64,000 nucleotides of DNA from Amborella trichopoda (Eukaryota; Streptophyta; Magnoliopsida; Amborellales; Amborellaceae), in the NCBI RefSeq assembly GCF_000471905.2, contig NW_006499563.1, positions 2,371,286 to 2,435,285 on the forward strand, written 5' to 3'. Shown here one piece after another: positions 9,722-20,487 of the stretch. A program made the translations under genes and the position numbers. How positions within the stretch are numbered: the first letter of the stretch is position 1; each line of letters begins with the position of its first letter. The notes under the pieces were generated by a model that was not told the DNA's origin, did no database searches, and saw only the letters and a program-made list of their open reading frames with translations.

Positions 9722-11050
9722 GTGACCAAGATCCAAGGTTTCGGTATTGCAAAACCTTGTTTTTTCTAGGCGACACCAGTAGTGTCGCCAAGATCCAGGG
9801 TGATACTCCCCGTGTTGCCCATATTTAAAAATTTTAGAATATTCTGAAACTTTATAGATCTCCTCTAAGGTCTCTCTTGTGACCGTTGAAAAAAATTTCA
9901 GATCAAAATTAAAATTTTAAAAATACCAAAAAATATTTTACTTGATACATATATGTTATGTCAACACTGTTCCACTTAACTCTGTTTATTTCATCATAAC
10001 TATTATTTTCTCTGCTTCTGCAAGATGATTGTAGCCTTATTTCATCAAGATAAAAAATATAAAAATAAAAAAAATTAAAACTATATTTTTCTTAGGCAAC
10101 ACTAGCAGTGTCGCCTAATCTGCAAAGGCGACCTAGTAGTGTCGCTCGAGCGACACCACCAATGTCGGCCTACTGCAAGTGTCCCAAGAAAATTCTAGGA
10201 CCCCACAGGTCTCTTCCATAGACTTTTGGCTCCCTATTGACCAATTTTTGACCCAAAATAAATTTTTTAAAAATATAAAAAAACTATTTTGCTTCAGATA
10301 GGTCTATCATGTTCTTGGCTTTCCAATTTTATTTTTGTTTGTTAATTTTGATCCAAAAAATGTTTTCCTTGCTTTCACCATGCTTAGTTTAATTGTGTTT
10401 CACCAATTTTAAAAAGATAAAAAAAATAAAAAATTTAAAAAAATACATTGAGGGTTGCTCGCACCATCCCTGAACCGTGTCCCGTTCGAATCACCCTCGA
10501 CTTGGGCCGAGCTCGACTTAGCACAGAATGTGCTTGGTTTCACTGTTTTGACTGTACTCTTGGTTTCACTGTTTTGACTGTACTTTCTTAGGGGTTTCCT
10601 ACCCCTCCATCTATATTGTGCTTCGAGCTATCTTTTCCTCGAAGTGCGCATCGCTAGGCACGACTAGTGTTAAGCTCCTGCTTTATTTCTTCATTGCATT
10701 GTGTGCTTGCCTGCATGTAAATTATTTTTTATTGCATGCTTCTTTACACACACCAGCACACACCAGACCGGGAATGCCTGGGACACAAACAAACAAATAT
10801 TTTGAAAACCCCCAAAATTCAAGTTAACGGTGTGAGGGGAACCTAGCTTTGAGAGTTGAGGAGGTTGGGATTATCGTAACTTTAAGAGCGCCTGTCAGTA
10901 ATCCTTTGCCTCAAAGAAACTCTGTTTATAGTAGGACCTGGTGAACATCCTATAACAGGAGGTCAGGACCTATGTGGGGACCTATATTAGCCTAGCCGCA
11001 TTTCAATAGTTAAGAACTCACTCTCAAACCAAGCCTACCTATAAATCTAG
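9722..11050 (+). repeat. Probable 5' LTR of B
   Basis: This is AT-rich sequence with GGCGACAC-type hairpins at 9769-9789 and 10092-10170, as in the 3' LTR start region of B (26179-26232). A weak TATA (CTATATT, 10611-10617) is followed by a conserved-looking transcribed part. A direct duplication of CTTGGTTTCACTGTTTTGACTG-like sequence occurs at about 10528-10585. The exact ends and primer-binding site were not found. LTR-A abuts at 9721 and may have removed the beginning. Confidence 0.45.
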
Positions 11051-11099
11051 GTCAAACATTTTCGTTTGTTGTGCTTGCTTTTTTCTGTTGGTTAATATT

Positions 11100-11830
11100 T
11101 GATCTCTGTCCGAACCCACGTTTGGTCCGTGCTAAAACCTTTGGGATCAAGTCCAGGCCTGTACCCAGCTTGACCCAGGTCCGAACTAGGTTCCGCCTTG
11201 GTCCAAGCTTAGGCCCCTCTTGGTCCGAGTCGAAGGCTCGTTCCTAGTTCATCTTTGATCCATTTCGGGTCCATACCTAGTCTGATCATCAAAATTCTTT
11301 GGGTCCAAGTTCAGGCTTATACCCAGCCTAGCTCAGGTCCGAATCCAGTTCACACCCAGGTCCGAATCAGGTTCACACCCAGGTCCAAAACTAGGCCCCA
11401 TTTTAGTCCGAGCCAAGGGCTCGTGCCTAACTCAACTTTGATCCAGTCTGAGTCCATACTCGGTATGATTATCACAAACCTCTAGGTTCAAGCCTAGGCT
11501 TGCACCCAACTCAGTCTAGGTTCAAACAAGGCTCACGCCCCAGTCCAAACCTAAACCCACTCTTGGTCCTAGCCCAGACTCGTACCTATCTAGTCTAGAT
11601 CTTAGTCTAGGTTCTAACATAGGTTTAAGCATAGAGTTTCTCTTAGAGCTAGACTAGGCTTATCCTAGTTCAGGGTCTTAACCAAAACCCATTGAGTCTA
11701 TCAAGTCTAGGTTCCAGTCTAGTCTTAGCCTAGGTCTTAGTTAAGGTTTTGCCCCTAGAGTCAGGCTAGGTCTGCCTTAAGTCGTCAAGTCTAGCTCTTA
11801 CCTAAGTCTAGATTCTAGAACCCCGCCAAA
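11100..11830 (+). repeat. Degenerate leader repeats of B
   Basis: Three to four degenerate units of roughly 160-180 bp, each with a CAAGTCCAGGCCTGTACCC-like block, CCCAGGTCCGAACTAGGTTC and CTTGGTCCGAGC. Shorter 30-bp repeats (CAGGTCCGAATCAGGTTCAC) lie inside, at 11330-11400. No open frame is seen. It lies between the probable 5' LTR and gag. Confidence 0.6.
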
Positions 11831-11839
11831 GCAATCAGC

Positions 11840-13514
11840 ATGTCAGTCAATCAAAGTGACTGCAATGATCGCTGCACAGCCGACTCTAAGCCTAACATGT
11901 CCAAACCTAAGAACCAGTATGTCGCGATCCCTTGGGATTATCAACAGAACTCAGGTCAGTCCATTATCCAATGCCCATGTCTCCAATTAGAGGTAGAGTC
12001 CCAAGGATCCACTCCTAATCTTGAGATCTGTGTGATCCAAAAAAGCTAGTTCAGCCTGAAAGACTCTGAATAGGCAAGGGCTCTGACCAGGGGTCATCCT
12101 GCAAGGGCTCTTAGGCAACCAAAGTAGAAGTCGAGTGAGGGAAGATGTTCATGTAGTATACCCAGCCTACAGGTCGACCCTGAACTAACTCAGTGGTATA
12201 GGTCAACCCCTAGCACAACCGAGTCAGTCGATTCTTCAATCGCTCTCTCTAGTTCATCCGATCCAACAAACCTTGCAATTTCCACAACCAGTGCCCCTCA
12301 GTCTCAAATCTATCAAACCGCCCCAGTGACTGTGGCTCACCAATCTCAAGCCCATGCAAGCCAACATGTACCCTAAGTCTCAACTCATAAGTCTATGCTT
12401 GGGAACCCACCGATCGGTGGGCCTTCTGCCATGCTAAATACCCAACAAGAGGGCACATTAAAAGCAATGTAAGATATGCTTGTAAGAATAGACATGCAAG
12501 AAATTCTACCCCCGAAGGCCTATGTTCATGAGACCCTTAGAGGCATGGAAGACCTTCCTGTGGGATTTGTCGTCCCATAATTTAAAAACAAGTTCAACAG
12601 GAAGAGAGATCCAGATACTCACGTCGTTCAAGCTTTGCGAGATAGGCCTAACCAACTGAAGGCCATATTTTCACAAACATTGACCGGCGAGGCCTTGAAA
12701 CTTCATGATTGAGTCGGTGCCACGACGTGAAAGGGCAAGAGGGACACCCCTCAGCACCAGGTCTGACAATAAGCCGATAAAAAATCCCCAAAATGAGAAC
12801 AAAAACAATAACAAGGGGAATGCTTCCGATCCAATTAATGAGATTGTTGTTAACAGACCGGCTCAAGGTTCTGCTGCTCAACGCAATAATTAGAACCAAT
12901 ACCAAAGGGGTCAGCCTAGAGCCGACGCTCAAAATAATAATCAAAGGAAAAAGGATAATTTCACCCCTCTCAAAGACCCATTAGAAACGATGCTAGAATT
13001 ACTCCTAGCTAGAAATATGGTTTATCTCCCACCACCATCTGAACCACTATTTCAAGTCACGAATAAGAGCAGGTGGTGCAAATGGCATCAAAACCATGCT
13101 CATGATACTCAAAACTACTTCTATTTGAAACGAGTGATTCAAGGGTTGATCAATCGGGGGGGCATCATTGTCGCACCTAGAAATCAACCTGTGGAAGAAC
13201 CTAACCAAAAGATGGGTATCTTCACAAATCCTCTCCCTAAAAACATGGTCACAACGACCGAAAAGTCAGGAGCTCAAGACAGCTCAAAAGAGAACATTGT
13301 CATCCACATGGTTGAGAGTGGAGACGAAGAAGATGATCCTAATCAATTCATATTTGATTGTGATCATCACTTTCAAGAACCCGAAGAAGATCTTTTGGGC
13401 CTTCTAAGAGGAAGTCCTTCATCTCGAAACTTGGCTAACCTTGCCAAGTGGGACCGATATGATGAATATGACACACTAAAGATAGATATGGTCAGGATCA
13501 ACGAAAATGGATAA
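11840..13514 (+). pseudogene. Gag of B with damaged zinc knuckle
   Basis: The plus-strand reading is broken by stops before 12990 and then open to 13514 (174 codons). Near 12520-12710 the remnants AYVHETLRGMEDLP and LTGEALKLHD correspond to the start of the retrotransposon gag core. The rest of the core is missing, and the sequence jumps to an Asn-rich stretch (12780-12960). The knuckle at about 13076-13120 reads CKWHQNHAHDTQNY: the CX2HX4HX4C pattern with its final Cys replaced by Tyr. An acidic tail (GDEEDDPNQF) follows. This gag differs from those of D/E1/G and H/I. Confidence 0.8.
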
Positions 13515-13729
13515 TCTTACAAACAAGGGGCCAGCCCCCCAAAGTCTCCCATTACTCTTATTAAGGCTGACCCTATCGAGCTTTAGGCTGAAGAGGTTGA
13601 CTCCCTAAATTGAAGAGGTCGAGTGTTCAAACCCATTCAATGGATGGCCGATACTCTCGATGAAAGAATGAGAAACACCTCAAAATCCAGACAACCAGCA
13701 GGGGTCGAATAAAGAAATCAAAGGATCTG

Positions 13730-14553
13730 CAACCACCTACGATCTACCTGCTCATCTCAGGAAGATCCAAGCTCAGATCTCCACCTTGGAGCTACTTGCC
13801 AACTCACCAGCACATAGAGCCCAAATCAAGAAGGTCCTTGCCCAAACACACCTCCTGAGCAGCACACAACCAGAAGAGTTGTGTGGAATGATCAACTAAC
13901 AGAAAAAACCAACACCAATCATGTTCATAGATGATGACATCCCAGCTAGCTCCAATCGCTCTCATGTCCAACCTCTGCACATCACCGTTTTTACACAAGG
14001 ATATGAGATACAGATAGTGCTTGTTGATAATGGGGCATCCTTAAACATATGCCCTATGAAAATAGTGAAGCGGATAGGCAAAAGCCCAGATGACTTCGAG
14101 CCATGTCAACTAACTATTGTTGCATATGACGGGACCAAGAGACAAGCTGAAAGCATACTGCCTCTCACACTCAAGATCGGCCCTATCACCCAAGTGATAA
14201 AGTTTTATGTCTTGGACATAAAACCTTCATTCAACATGCTGCTAGGAAGACCGTGGCTGCATGAAAACCTCGTGGTCGCTTGTACACTCCATCAATGCCT
14301 CAAATTTCCGACCAAAGATGGTGTCGCGAAGGTATGTGCTGAACCCCCTTCTTTTCTCAATCCTAGTATACATAACGGGAAGCTAGCCGTAGGGGTCGAG
14401 CTTAGAGAAATCCCACTCACTTCCTTCAAGCAAGCTGATTGTGCCACCTTACGCCTAGAGGCTGGCGATCCTCAAATTTTGCAAACTTCTGCATCGATGG
14501 ATGACATTATCCAATCTCAACATCAATACGTCTTCGAGTCCCTCGAGGCTTGA
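13730..14553 (+). pseudogene. Aspartic protease of B
   Basis: This protease would cut the polyprotein. A helical lead-in (LRKIQAQISTLELLANSP, about 13755-13810) is followed by stops, then an open frame at 13921-14553 (210 codons). It contains the active-site block LVDNGASLNICP, with Asn in place of the usual Ser/Thr after the catalytic Asp (a form known in Tat/Ogre proteases), and the second conserved block FNMLLGRPWLHE. The protease core itself has no internal stop, which makes it one of the best preserved domains here. Confidence 0.9.
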
Positions 14554-15480
14554 CACATGCTCTTCTCCTAAGGCTTCCAACCAGGCCAAGGCTTGAGGAG
14601 TCAAGGGTAAGGTATAACGGAGGTAATTTATTAATCACTCTAAGCCAAAACAGAAAACGGGGATTGAAGAGGTCTCGGGTGTTCTCTCACCTTATTTCAA
14701 AGCCGAATGAAGCCTTCAAGTTATCCGGGCTTTGTATCTAGAGGCATTCAAAGCCTTGATCCTCTCGATGCCAGTCCTTCAAAATGGTCAAAGATGATCC
14801 TTGAATCCCCAACAGGGAATTCTTCTTCCACATCTTAGTACACAAAAGAATTGGGAATTGAAGACCTTTGGATTTGAAGGTATGCACAATCGGTTCAAAC
14901 ACAGCCAAGCGTGCTCATCCATCAATACAAACCCAGGAACAGAATTGGTCGATCATTCCTCTGTCTTGAGAATCACTGGAAGCATACCAGTGGCACCTTC
15001 AATTCCCTGTGCAAAAACATGGATAGGCACTGGTGGCCATCTAACCACCCTGCGCGTTCAGTCCCCAACATTTCTCTAGCAAGTCCAATAAGGGACATCT
15101 CTTGCATTATTTCAAAATCCATCGAAAATTCAAAACAAGATAAAATTGATAATAATGAAAAAGAATTTTCAAAAATGACGAACACTCATGATTGCCCAAT
15201 AACGGTGCACAATAACCAAGACGCCGAATTGGAGGACCAAGACGAAGATCAAGAGAGCCAAGATTATGAAGAAATCTCTCAACCTAAGGAAATCACTTCC
15301 CATATTGAGAAATTCAATAAGAGGTTCGATGGTGAACCAATGGCTATCATCGAAGAGACGATCGACATTAACCAAGGAATTGAGAAGCACCAAAGGTTAA
15401 CCACGATTGGAACCTCCCTATCTCATGAGGAGAGGAAAAAGCTGGTTTCCTTTCTCAAGGAATATCGCGACGTCTGCGCC
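14554..15480 (+). pseudogene. Protease-RT linker of B
   Basis: The first part (14554-14650) holds GFQPGQGLRSQG, resembling a degraded G-patch-like GxGLG block that some Tat polyproteins carry. This is tentative. After several stops, an acidic frame opens (15100-15480) ending with HEERKKLVSFLKEYRDVCA, the usual lead-in to RT. It stops at 15481 and RT resumes at once in the same frame. Confidence 0.65.
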
Positions 15481-16430
15481 TAGCCATATGATGATATGCC
15501 AGGGGTAGATCCCACATTGGTGCAACATCACCTAATATTCAACGAAGGGGCAAAGCCTGTAAGGCAGAAACTCCGACGTCAAAAAACCCACCTTGAGCTT
15601 AAAATTAAGGCAGAAATCGACAAACTGCGCAAGGTGAAGTTCATTACCCCCGTTGATTACTCAGAATGGTTGGCCAACATAGTGGATGTACCCCAAGAAA
15701 TATGGGAGGATTCGAGTGTGTGTTGACTACCGAGACCTCAACCAGGCATGCCTAAAGGATAATTTTCCATTACCAAACATAGACACCTTGGTCGACAATA
15801 CCGTGGGGCACGAGATGTTGTCATTCATGGACGGCTTCGCGGGTTACAACCAGATTCTCATGGCAGAAGAAGACCAGACCAAACATCGTTCATAACACAA
15901 TGGGGAGCCTATTCCTACTATGTCATGCCCTTTGGCCTAAAAAATACAGGAGCAACTTATCAGGAGGCAATGACTAGCATCTTCCACAACTTAATGCACA
16001 CCATCATGGAAGACTATGTCAATGACATTCTGGTCAAGTTGAAGGCCAGGTCTGATCATCTCACCAACCTGAGAACCATTTTCAAAAGACTTCGGAAACA
16101 TCAACTCAAACTCAATCCACAGAAATGTGCCTTTGGAGTTGAATTCAGAAAATTACTAAGCTTTAAATTAAGCCAAAGGGGCATTGAGGTGGATCCATCC
16201 AAAATATGAGCCATCACTGAAATGCCCCATCCCCGAAACATTAGAGAAATTTGTGGGCTTCAAGGTCGCATACAAGTCATAAGGTGTTTTATTTCAATAC
16301 TAATAGATAAGTGCGCACCGTTCAATATGCTCCTTAAGAAGGATACCCCATTCATATGGGATAATGAATGTCAAGAAGAGTTAGATCAAATCAAGGTGTA
16401 CCTTACAAAATCTTCCATCTTTAGTCCTCC
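15481..16430 (+). pseudogene. Reverse transcriptase of B, active site changed
   Basis: RT would copy element RNA into DNA. Blocks in order: DDMPGVDPTLVQHHL; KLRRQK; ITPVDYSEWLANIV; then a frameshift near 15690; RVCVDYRDLNQACLKDNFPLP; FMDGFAGYNQI; a second shift near 15890; MPFGLKNTGATYQEAM; and the active-site box reading YVNDILVK at about 16014-16037, where the family has YVDD. Loss of the first catalytic Asp would abolish polymerase activity. KLNPQKCAFGV follows. A stop sits at about 16207. Confidence 0.92.
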
Positions 16431-16880
16431 TAGTCTAGTTAAACCCCTATTCCTATACATATATGTGAAAGACCAGACCATGGGGGCAATGATCGGACAA
16501 TGCGACGACCATGAAAAAGTACAAACGATATACTACATCAGCAAAACCATGGTCGACTATGAGACGAGATACACAGACATGGAGAAGCATTGCTTAACAC
16601 TTGTGTGGTCTATGTAGAAATTAAGACATTATGACTACTCTAATAAAGTCAAACTCATCTAAAAAAATAGATCCACTCAAGTACCTATTGGAGAAACCAG
16701 TCCTTAATGGACGTTTGGCGTAGTAGAGAATGCTATTGAGCTAGTTTGAGATTGAATATGTTACTCAAAAATCGATCAAAGGACAAGCCATTGTTGACCA
16801 CTTAGCTGAACAAGCACTGCCAGATAACACTCCCATCAACACAGATCTCCCTGATGAAAACCTCTTCATAATCGAGGAAT
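16431..16880 (+). pseudogene. Gypsy-type RNase H and connection (B)
   Basis: It reads LFLYIYVKDQTMGAMIG, then TIYYISKTMVDYETRYTDMEKH, the usual gypsy RNase H C-terminal block, and stops at 16618. From 16619 to 16880 the frame is littered with stops, but the order matches the tether between the two RNases H seen in F. RNase H would degrade the RNA strand during cDNA synthesis. Confidence 0.75.
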
Positions 16881-17270
16881 CAATTTGGTAGCTATACTTC
16901 GACGGTGCAAGGAACGAATACGGGTCAGGTATAGGAGTCATATTATGCTCACCCGAGAAGATTTTAATGCCAACATCCATAAGTTTGAATTTCCCATATA
17001 CCAATAACATTGTTGAATATGAAGCCTTAATAGCCAAGGTTGAGAACACCATGGGAATGAAAATCAAGCAAATACGAGTGATTGGTGACTCCTTACTTGT
17101 CATAGACCAAGTTCAAGGGATTTGGAAGGTGAAAGAAGAAACACTCAAAACCTATTAAGAAAAGGTGGAAAAGATGATCCCATATTTAAAGAAAATCACC
17201 TTTCAGCATGTAACTAGGGAAAATAATCAGTTCGCTGACCCCCTCATGACCTTGGATTCAATGGTTGATA
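16881..17270 (+). pseudogene. Archaeal-type RNase H (aRH) of B
   Basis: Motifs in order: LYFDGARNEYGSG (first catalytic Asp kept), NNIVEYEALIAKV (catalytic Glu), VIGDSLLVIDQVQG (second Asp), and HVTRENNQFADPLMTL near the end. Such a second RNase H after the gypsy one is a hallmark of the Tat lineage. Frame changes lie near 16890-16960 and a stop at 17158. It ends at MVDIP, where integrase sequence begins after a deletion. Confidence 0.85.
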
Positions 17271-17508
17271 TTCCTTCAGAAATTCTCCACACCTTACTGC
17301 CCTCAAGGAAATGGACAAGTAGAGGCTACGAACAAAAGACTTCTCAGGGTTATAGATAGAATAATAGAAGGTGGTAGAGATTGGCACGAAACGTTAAATG
17401 ACACGCTATGGGCCTACCGGACAACTAAGAAGGCACCTACTGGCATGACCTCATACTCATTGGTGTATGGTATGGAAGAAGAGCTACCCATTGAAGTTGA
17501 GACACCAT
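17271..17508 (+). pseudogene. Integrase middle part of B (left of nested LTR)
   Basis: The frame starts abruptly at FSTPYCPQGNGQVEATNKRL, the block containing the third (Glu) catalytic residue, then continues DTLWAYRTTKKAPTGM and SLVYGMEEELPIEVETP. The HHCC zinc domain and the first two catalytic Asp blocks are missing: the deletion joins them directly to aRH. The TGTT start of LTR-B interrupts the coding sequence at 17509. Confidence 0.9.
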
Positions 17509-18420
17509 TGTTTGAACGGATTTTTCAGCACCTTGGTCCTTGGTTGGAAAGCAGGTCAATAAAACCTATAAAACAGTGGAAATTCTCGACAATCTCAGAA
17601 TGGCCCAAGAACTACCTGCCAAGTTTCATTGCAACTAGACATGTCTAAGGCAGTGAACACAAAGAAACATTTTCAGCAAAATCGTTTCGAGCACCTTGAA
17701 ATGGACCCCGTAACTAGAGCTATACTTTTGGTGAGTCAAACTACTGTGGGACCACCGCCATTAAATTCAGAACAGTAAAAAACCCCTATGGATCAATTTC
17801 GGCTTAATCGGGCACTCCAGGACAAAGTTATGAGTAAAAGACTAAAAAGGGGTAGGCCGCACACTATTCTCCTGTGGCCTCACTCCACCAAAACACCATT
17901 GAAGGTGGTTGTTTTTATAGTCATGGGCAGTCACTTTTGAGGTCAAAACTCAAAAGTTATGAAATCTTCGTTCGGACTCCAAATCATATTTCGTGTTGCC
18001 ACGCGATCGTGACAGCATACTCAGTGTGATTCAATGGGGAACCCACAATGAAACATCAAGGAACGGGCACACAATCAATCCAAAGTTTTCAAGATTTATC
18101 CAAAATTCAAGTCTCATGATCATGCCTCAAAAACATGATTCATGGCTCGAAGTTGGTACCAAAATGATCGCCATGCCGAGCCCTACAAGAAAATAATAAT
18201 CTTTCGATCAAATGGGCATCAGAACAACATTGGGTTAACCACGAAAGACTTCGTAAGATCTCGAGTAGCAATAGGGACGACTTTGAGATTCCACACATTG
18301 TTAAGTAGGGGCAAAACAGTCCTTTTGCACCCATTTTTATAATTTCTTTAAATTCAATTAAATTGTAATTATCGTGAATTTTAGATATTTTTTGGGCATC
18401 CACCCATGTTTGGGACCAAT

Positions 18421-18430
18421 TCTATATAAG
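18421..18430 (+). promoter_or_regulatory. TATA box of LTR-B
   Basis: TCTATATAAG, preceded by CCACCCATGTTTGGG (about 18399-18413), a block also found before the TATA of the LTR at 62093 (minus). The position at the U3/R border is conserved. Confidence 0.7.
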
Positions 18431-18569
18431 CATGCAAACTTAAATTGTAAGAATGTTAGGTTCATTCTTTGATCATTCAAAAAAAATTTACATTCTTGTT
18501 TGAGCCTGTGAGTACGTCTTGGAGAGAGAGAGAGGAGAGAAAAGAAAAAGGCTAGGACCCTTCAAGCAG

Positions 18570-19842
18570 GTAACTTTCTCTCTCATCCCCTCTTTCTCTC
18601 TCCTTCTCTCTTTCTCTCTCCTCCTCTATTTCTCTCTCCTCCTCTCATTTCTCTCTCTATCCCCCATCACAATTGGCGCAAGCCTAACGCCGGTTGGTTC
18701 TCCTCTCTCTCACTCTCAATGTCGATTGGTTCTTCTCTCTCTCATTCTCAGCGTCGTGTAGTGTTCTCTCTCCTCTTCCTTCATTCTCAACGTCAGGTGG
18801 GGTCTCTCTCCTCTTCCTTCATTCCCAATGTCGGGTGGGGTTTTCTCTCTCCTCTTCTTCATCTCAGCATCGAGTGGGGTTTTCTTTCTCCTCTTCCTTC
18901 ATTCCCAAAATTGGGTGGGTTTTCTCTCTCCTCTTCTTCCCTTATCTCAATGTTGGGTGGGGTTTTCTCTCTCCTCTTCTTTCATCTCAACACTGGGTGG
19001 GATTCTCTCTCCTCTTTCTTCATTTTTAGCATCACGTGGGGTTTTCTCTCTCCTCTTCCTCCTTTATCCCAGCATCGATGGGGTTTTCTCTCTCCTCTCT
19101 TCCTAAACAATCGGTAAACCCTAACGCTGGTTGGATTTCCCTCATCTCTCTTATCACCGTCGATGAAGCCTAGCGCCGGTTGGATTTGTCTCTCTTTTGT
19201 TGCAATCAGTGAAGCCTATCGCCAGCTCGATCTCTCTCTCTTGCTTCTCTCCTATTGCAACTGACATAAGCTTAGCACCGGGTGATTCTCTTCTCTTCCT
19301 CCCTTCTCATCTAATACAGTCGGTAAAGCTTAGCGCCAGCTACTTTCTCTCCTCTTCTGAAACAGTCAACAATGTTTAGCGCCGACCGTATCTTCCTTCG
19401 CTCTCTCTTTTATCCTCTCGTCTCTTCTCCCTCCCTCTGTTTGTTCCCTTCTTCTCTTACCTCATTATTTCCCCCATAATCACCACTCTGCTATTCTTTC
19501 ATTCGACTAAGAGGGATTGAGGTTGGCCTCTCATGGAAGTCCTATTGTCTAGCCATAATGTTGGTGTGCCAAGATTACTTAGCCTGCTTAGCTAGTCAGT
19601 AATGGTGATAACATCTAATAGTGATCCGTGAGCCATTCTTGGTAACGAGCCCGTTTTGCTACTACGTCAGGCCAGTTACTCACTAGCTTGATCCTCTCGC
19701 TCAGTCGAACTTTTCTCTCCCCTATCTTTCTTCTCTTCTTCGTTTTGGAATGCACATGCTTGTGTACGTCCATCAAAGAGGAAAAGGATGAGGTCAGACC
19801 CACCCATCTTACAACATTTTCCATATATGTGTGTGATTGCAG
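18570..19842 (+). other. Candidate LTR intron (B)
   Basis: Donor-like CTTCAAGCAG/GTAACTTTC at 18569/18570 and acceptor-like GTGTGATTGCAG at 19842, followed by AAAACAAAAAG. They line up with sites in LTR-A and LTR-C, and the enclosed CT-rich and tandem-repeat DNA differs in length between copies. No transcript evidence is available. Confidence 0.4.
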
Positions 19843-20113
19843 AAAACAAAAAGAATTCGAGCCAAAGGAGACGATTTTGAACCAGTTTCATTACTTGGGG
19901 GCTATCTTCATGATCTAAGAGGGCACCCACCCACGCGAGCCAGTCCGAGTAAGTCCTGAACCCACCTTTAAAATTCCTCTCTCACCGGTTGATAACACCT
20001 GTCGTGTTCTCGAACGAGGTTCCCGAGAGAGTGATCTCAGAAGCATCCTTGGTCTTCCCTCGAAACCCGAGACGTGTGTCGCCCGATCATCCAGGATCCG
20101 GAGGGCGAGATTG

Positions 20114-20487
20114 TCTCTCCGAGTGCTTATTCACAAACATTCGGATGACGAACAAAAGATCGAAGCATGAATCGCTGCCCTCGTTACTTTGGATGAAAGA
20201 CGATTGCGAGCAACACAAAATATCATTGCTTACCAGTGTAGAATCGAGAGCGCATACCAAAGAGAAGTTGTTCCCCGACAATTCAAAGAAGGAGACATGG
20301 TACTCAATAAAATCTTCCATACTCCTACAAATACACACCCTTTAACGAAGTTCAAACCTAATTGGGACGGGCCATTCGTGGTTACCCGAGTGCACGCAGG
20401 CAATTCTTATAAGATAAAAAAATCGAGAGGGGTATGAACTCAACGACTCCATTAATGCGATGTATCTCAGAAAATACTACTCGTAAC
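20114..20487 (+). pseudogene. Integrase C-terminal part of B (right of nested LTR)
   Basis: It picks up where the left part stops: SLRVLIHKHSDDEQKIEA, one stop, then IAALVTLDERRLRATQN, ENIIAYQ-type blocks, PRQFKEGDMVLNKI, KFKPNWDGPFVVTRV and a terminal AMYLRKYY-like end with a stop codon at about 20485-20487. The KFKPNW..PFVV block is the conserved integrase C-terminal fold. One or two shifts occur in the last 25 codons. Confidence 0.88.

Larger units (their letters stand above)
17509..20113 (+). repeat. LTR-B, LTR inserted in B integrase (2.6 kb)
   Basis: It begins TGTTTGAAC like the other LTRs, in plus orientation, and is the reverse complement in kind of LTR-A: U3 17509-18420, TATA 18421-18430, CT-rich tracts, 48-bp-type repeats, then the conserved 3' part. 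It stops at GGCGAGATTG (20113), about 15 bp short of the usual CTAACCA end. Integrase resumes at 20114 (SLRVL). The bases ATTG are present at both edges. With no internal region it is a solo LTR or a recombination product. Confidence 0.85.

Noticed and set aside
18519..19117. Plus-strand Ser/Phe/Leu-rich frames in LTR-B
   Set aside because: Same CT-rich LTR tract in the opposite orientation; no homology beyond repeat periodicity.
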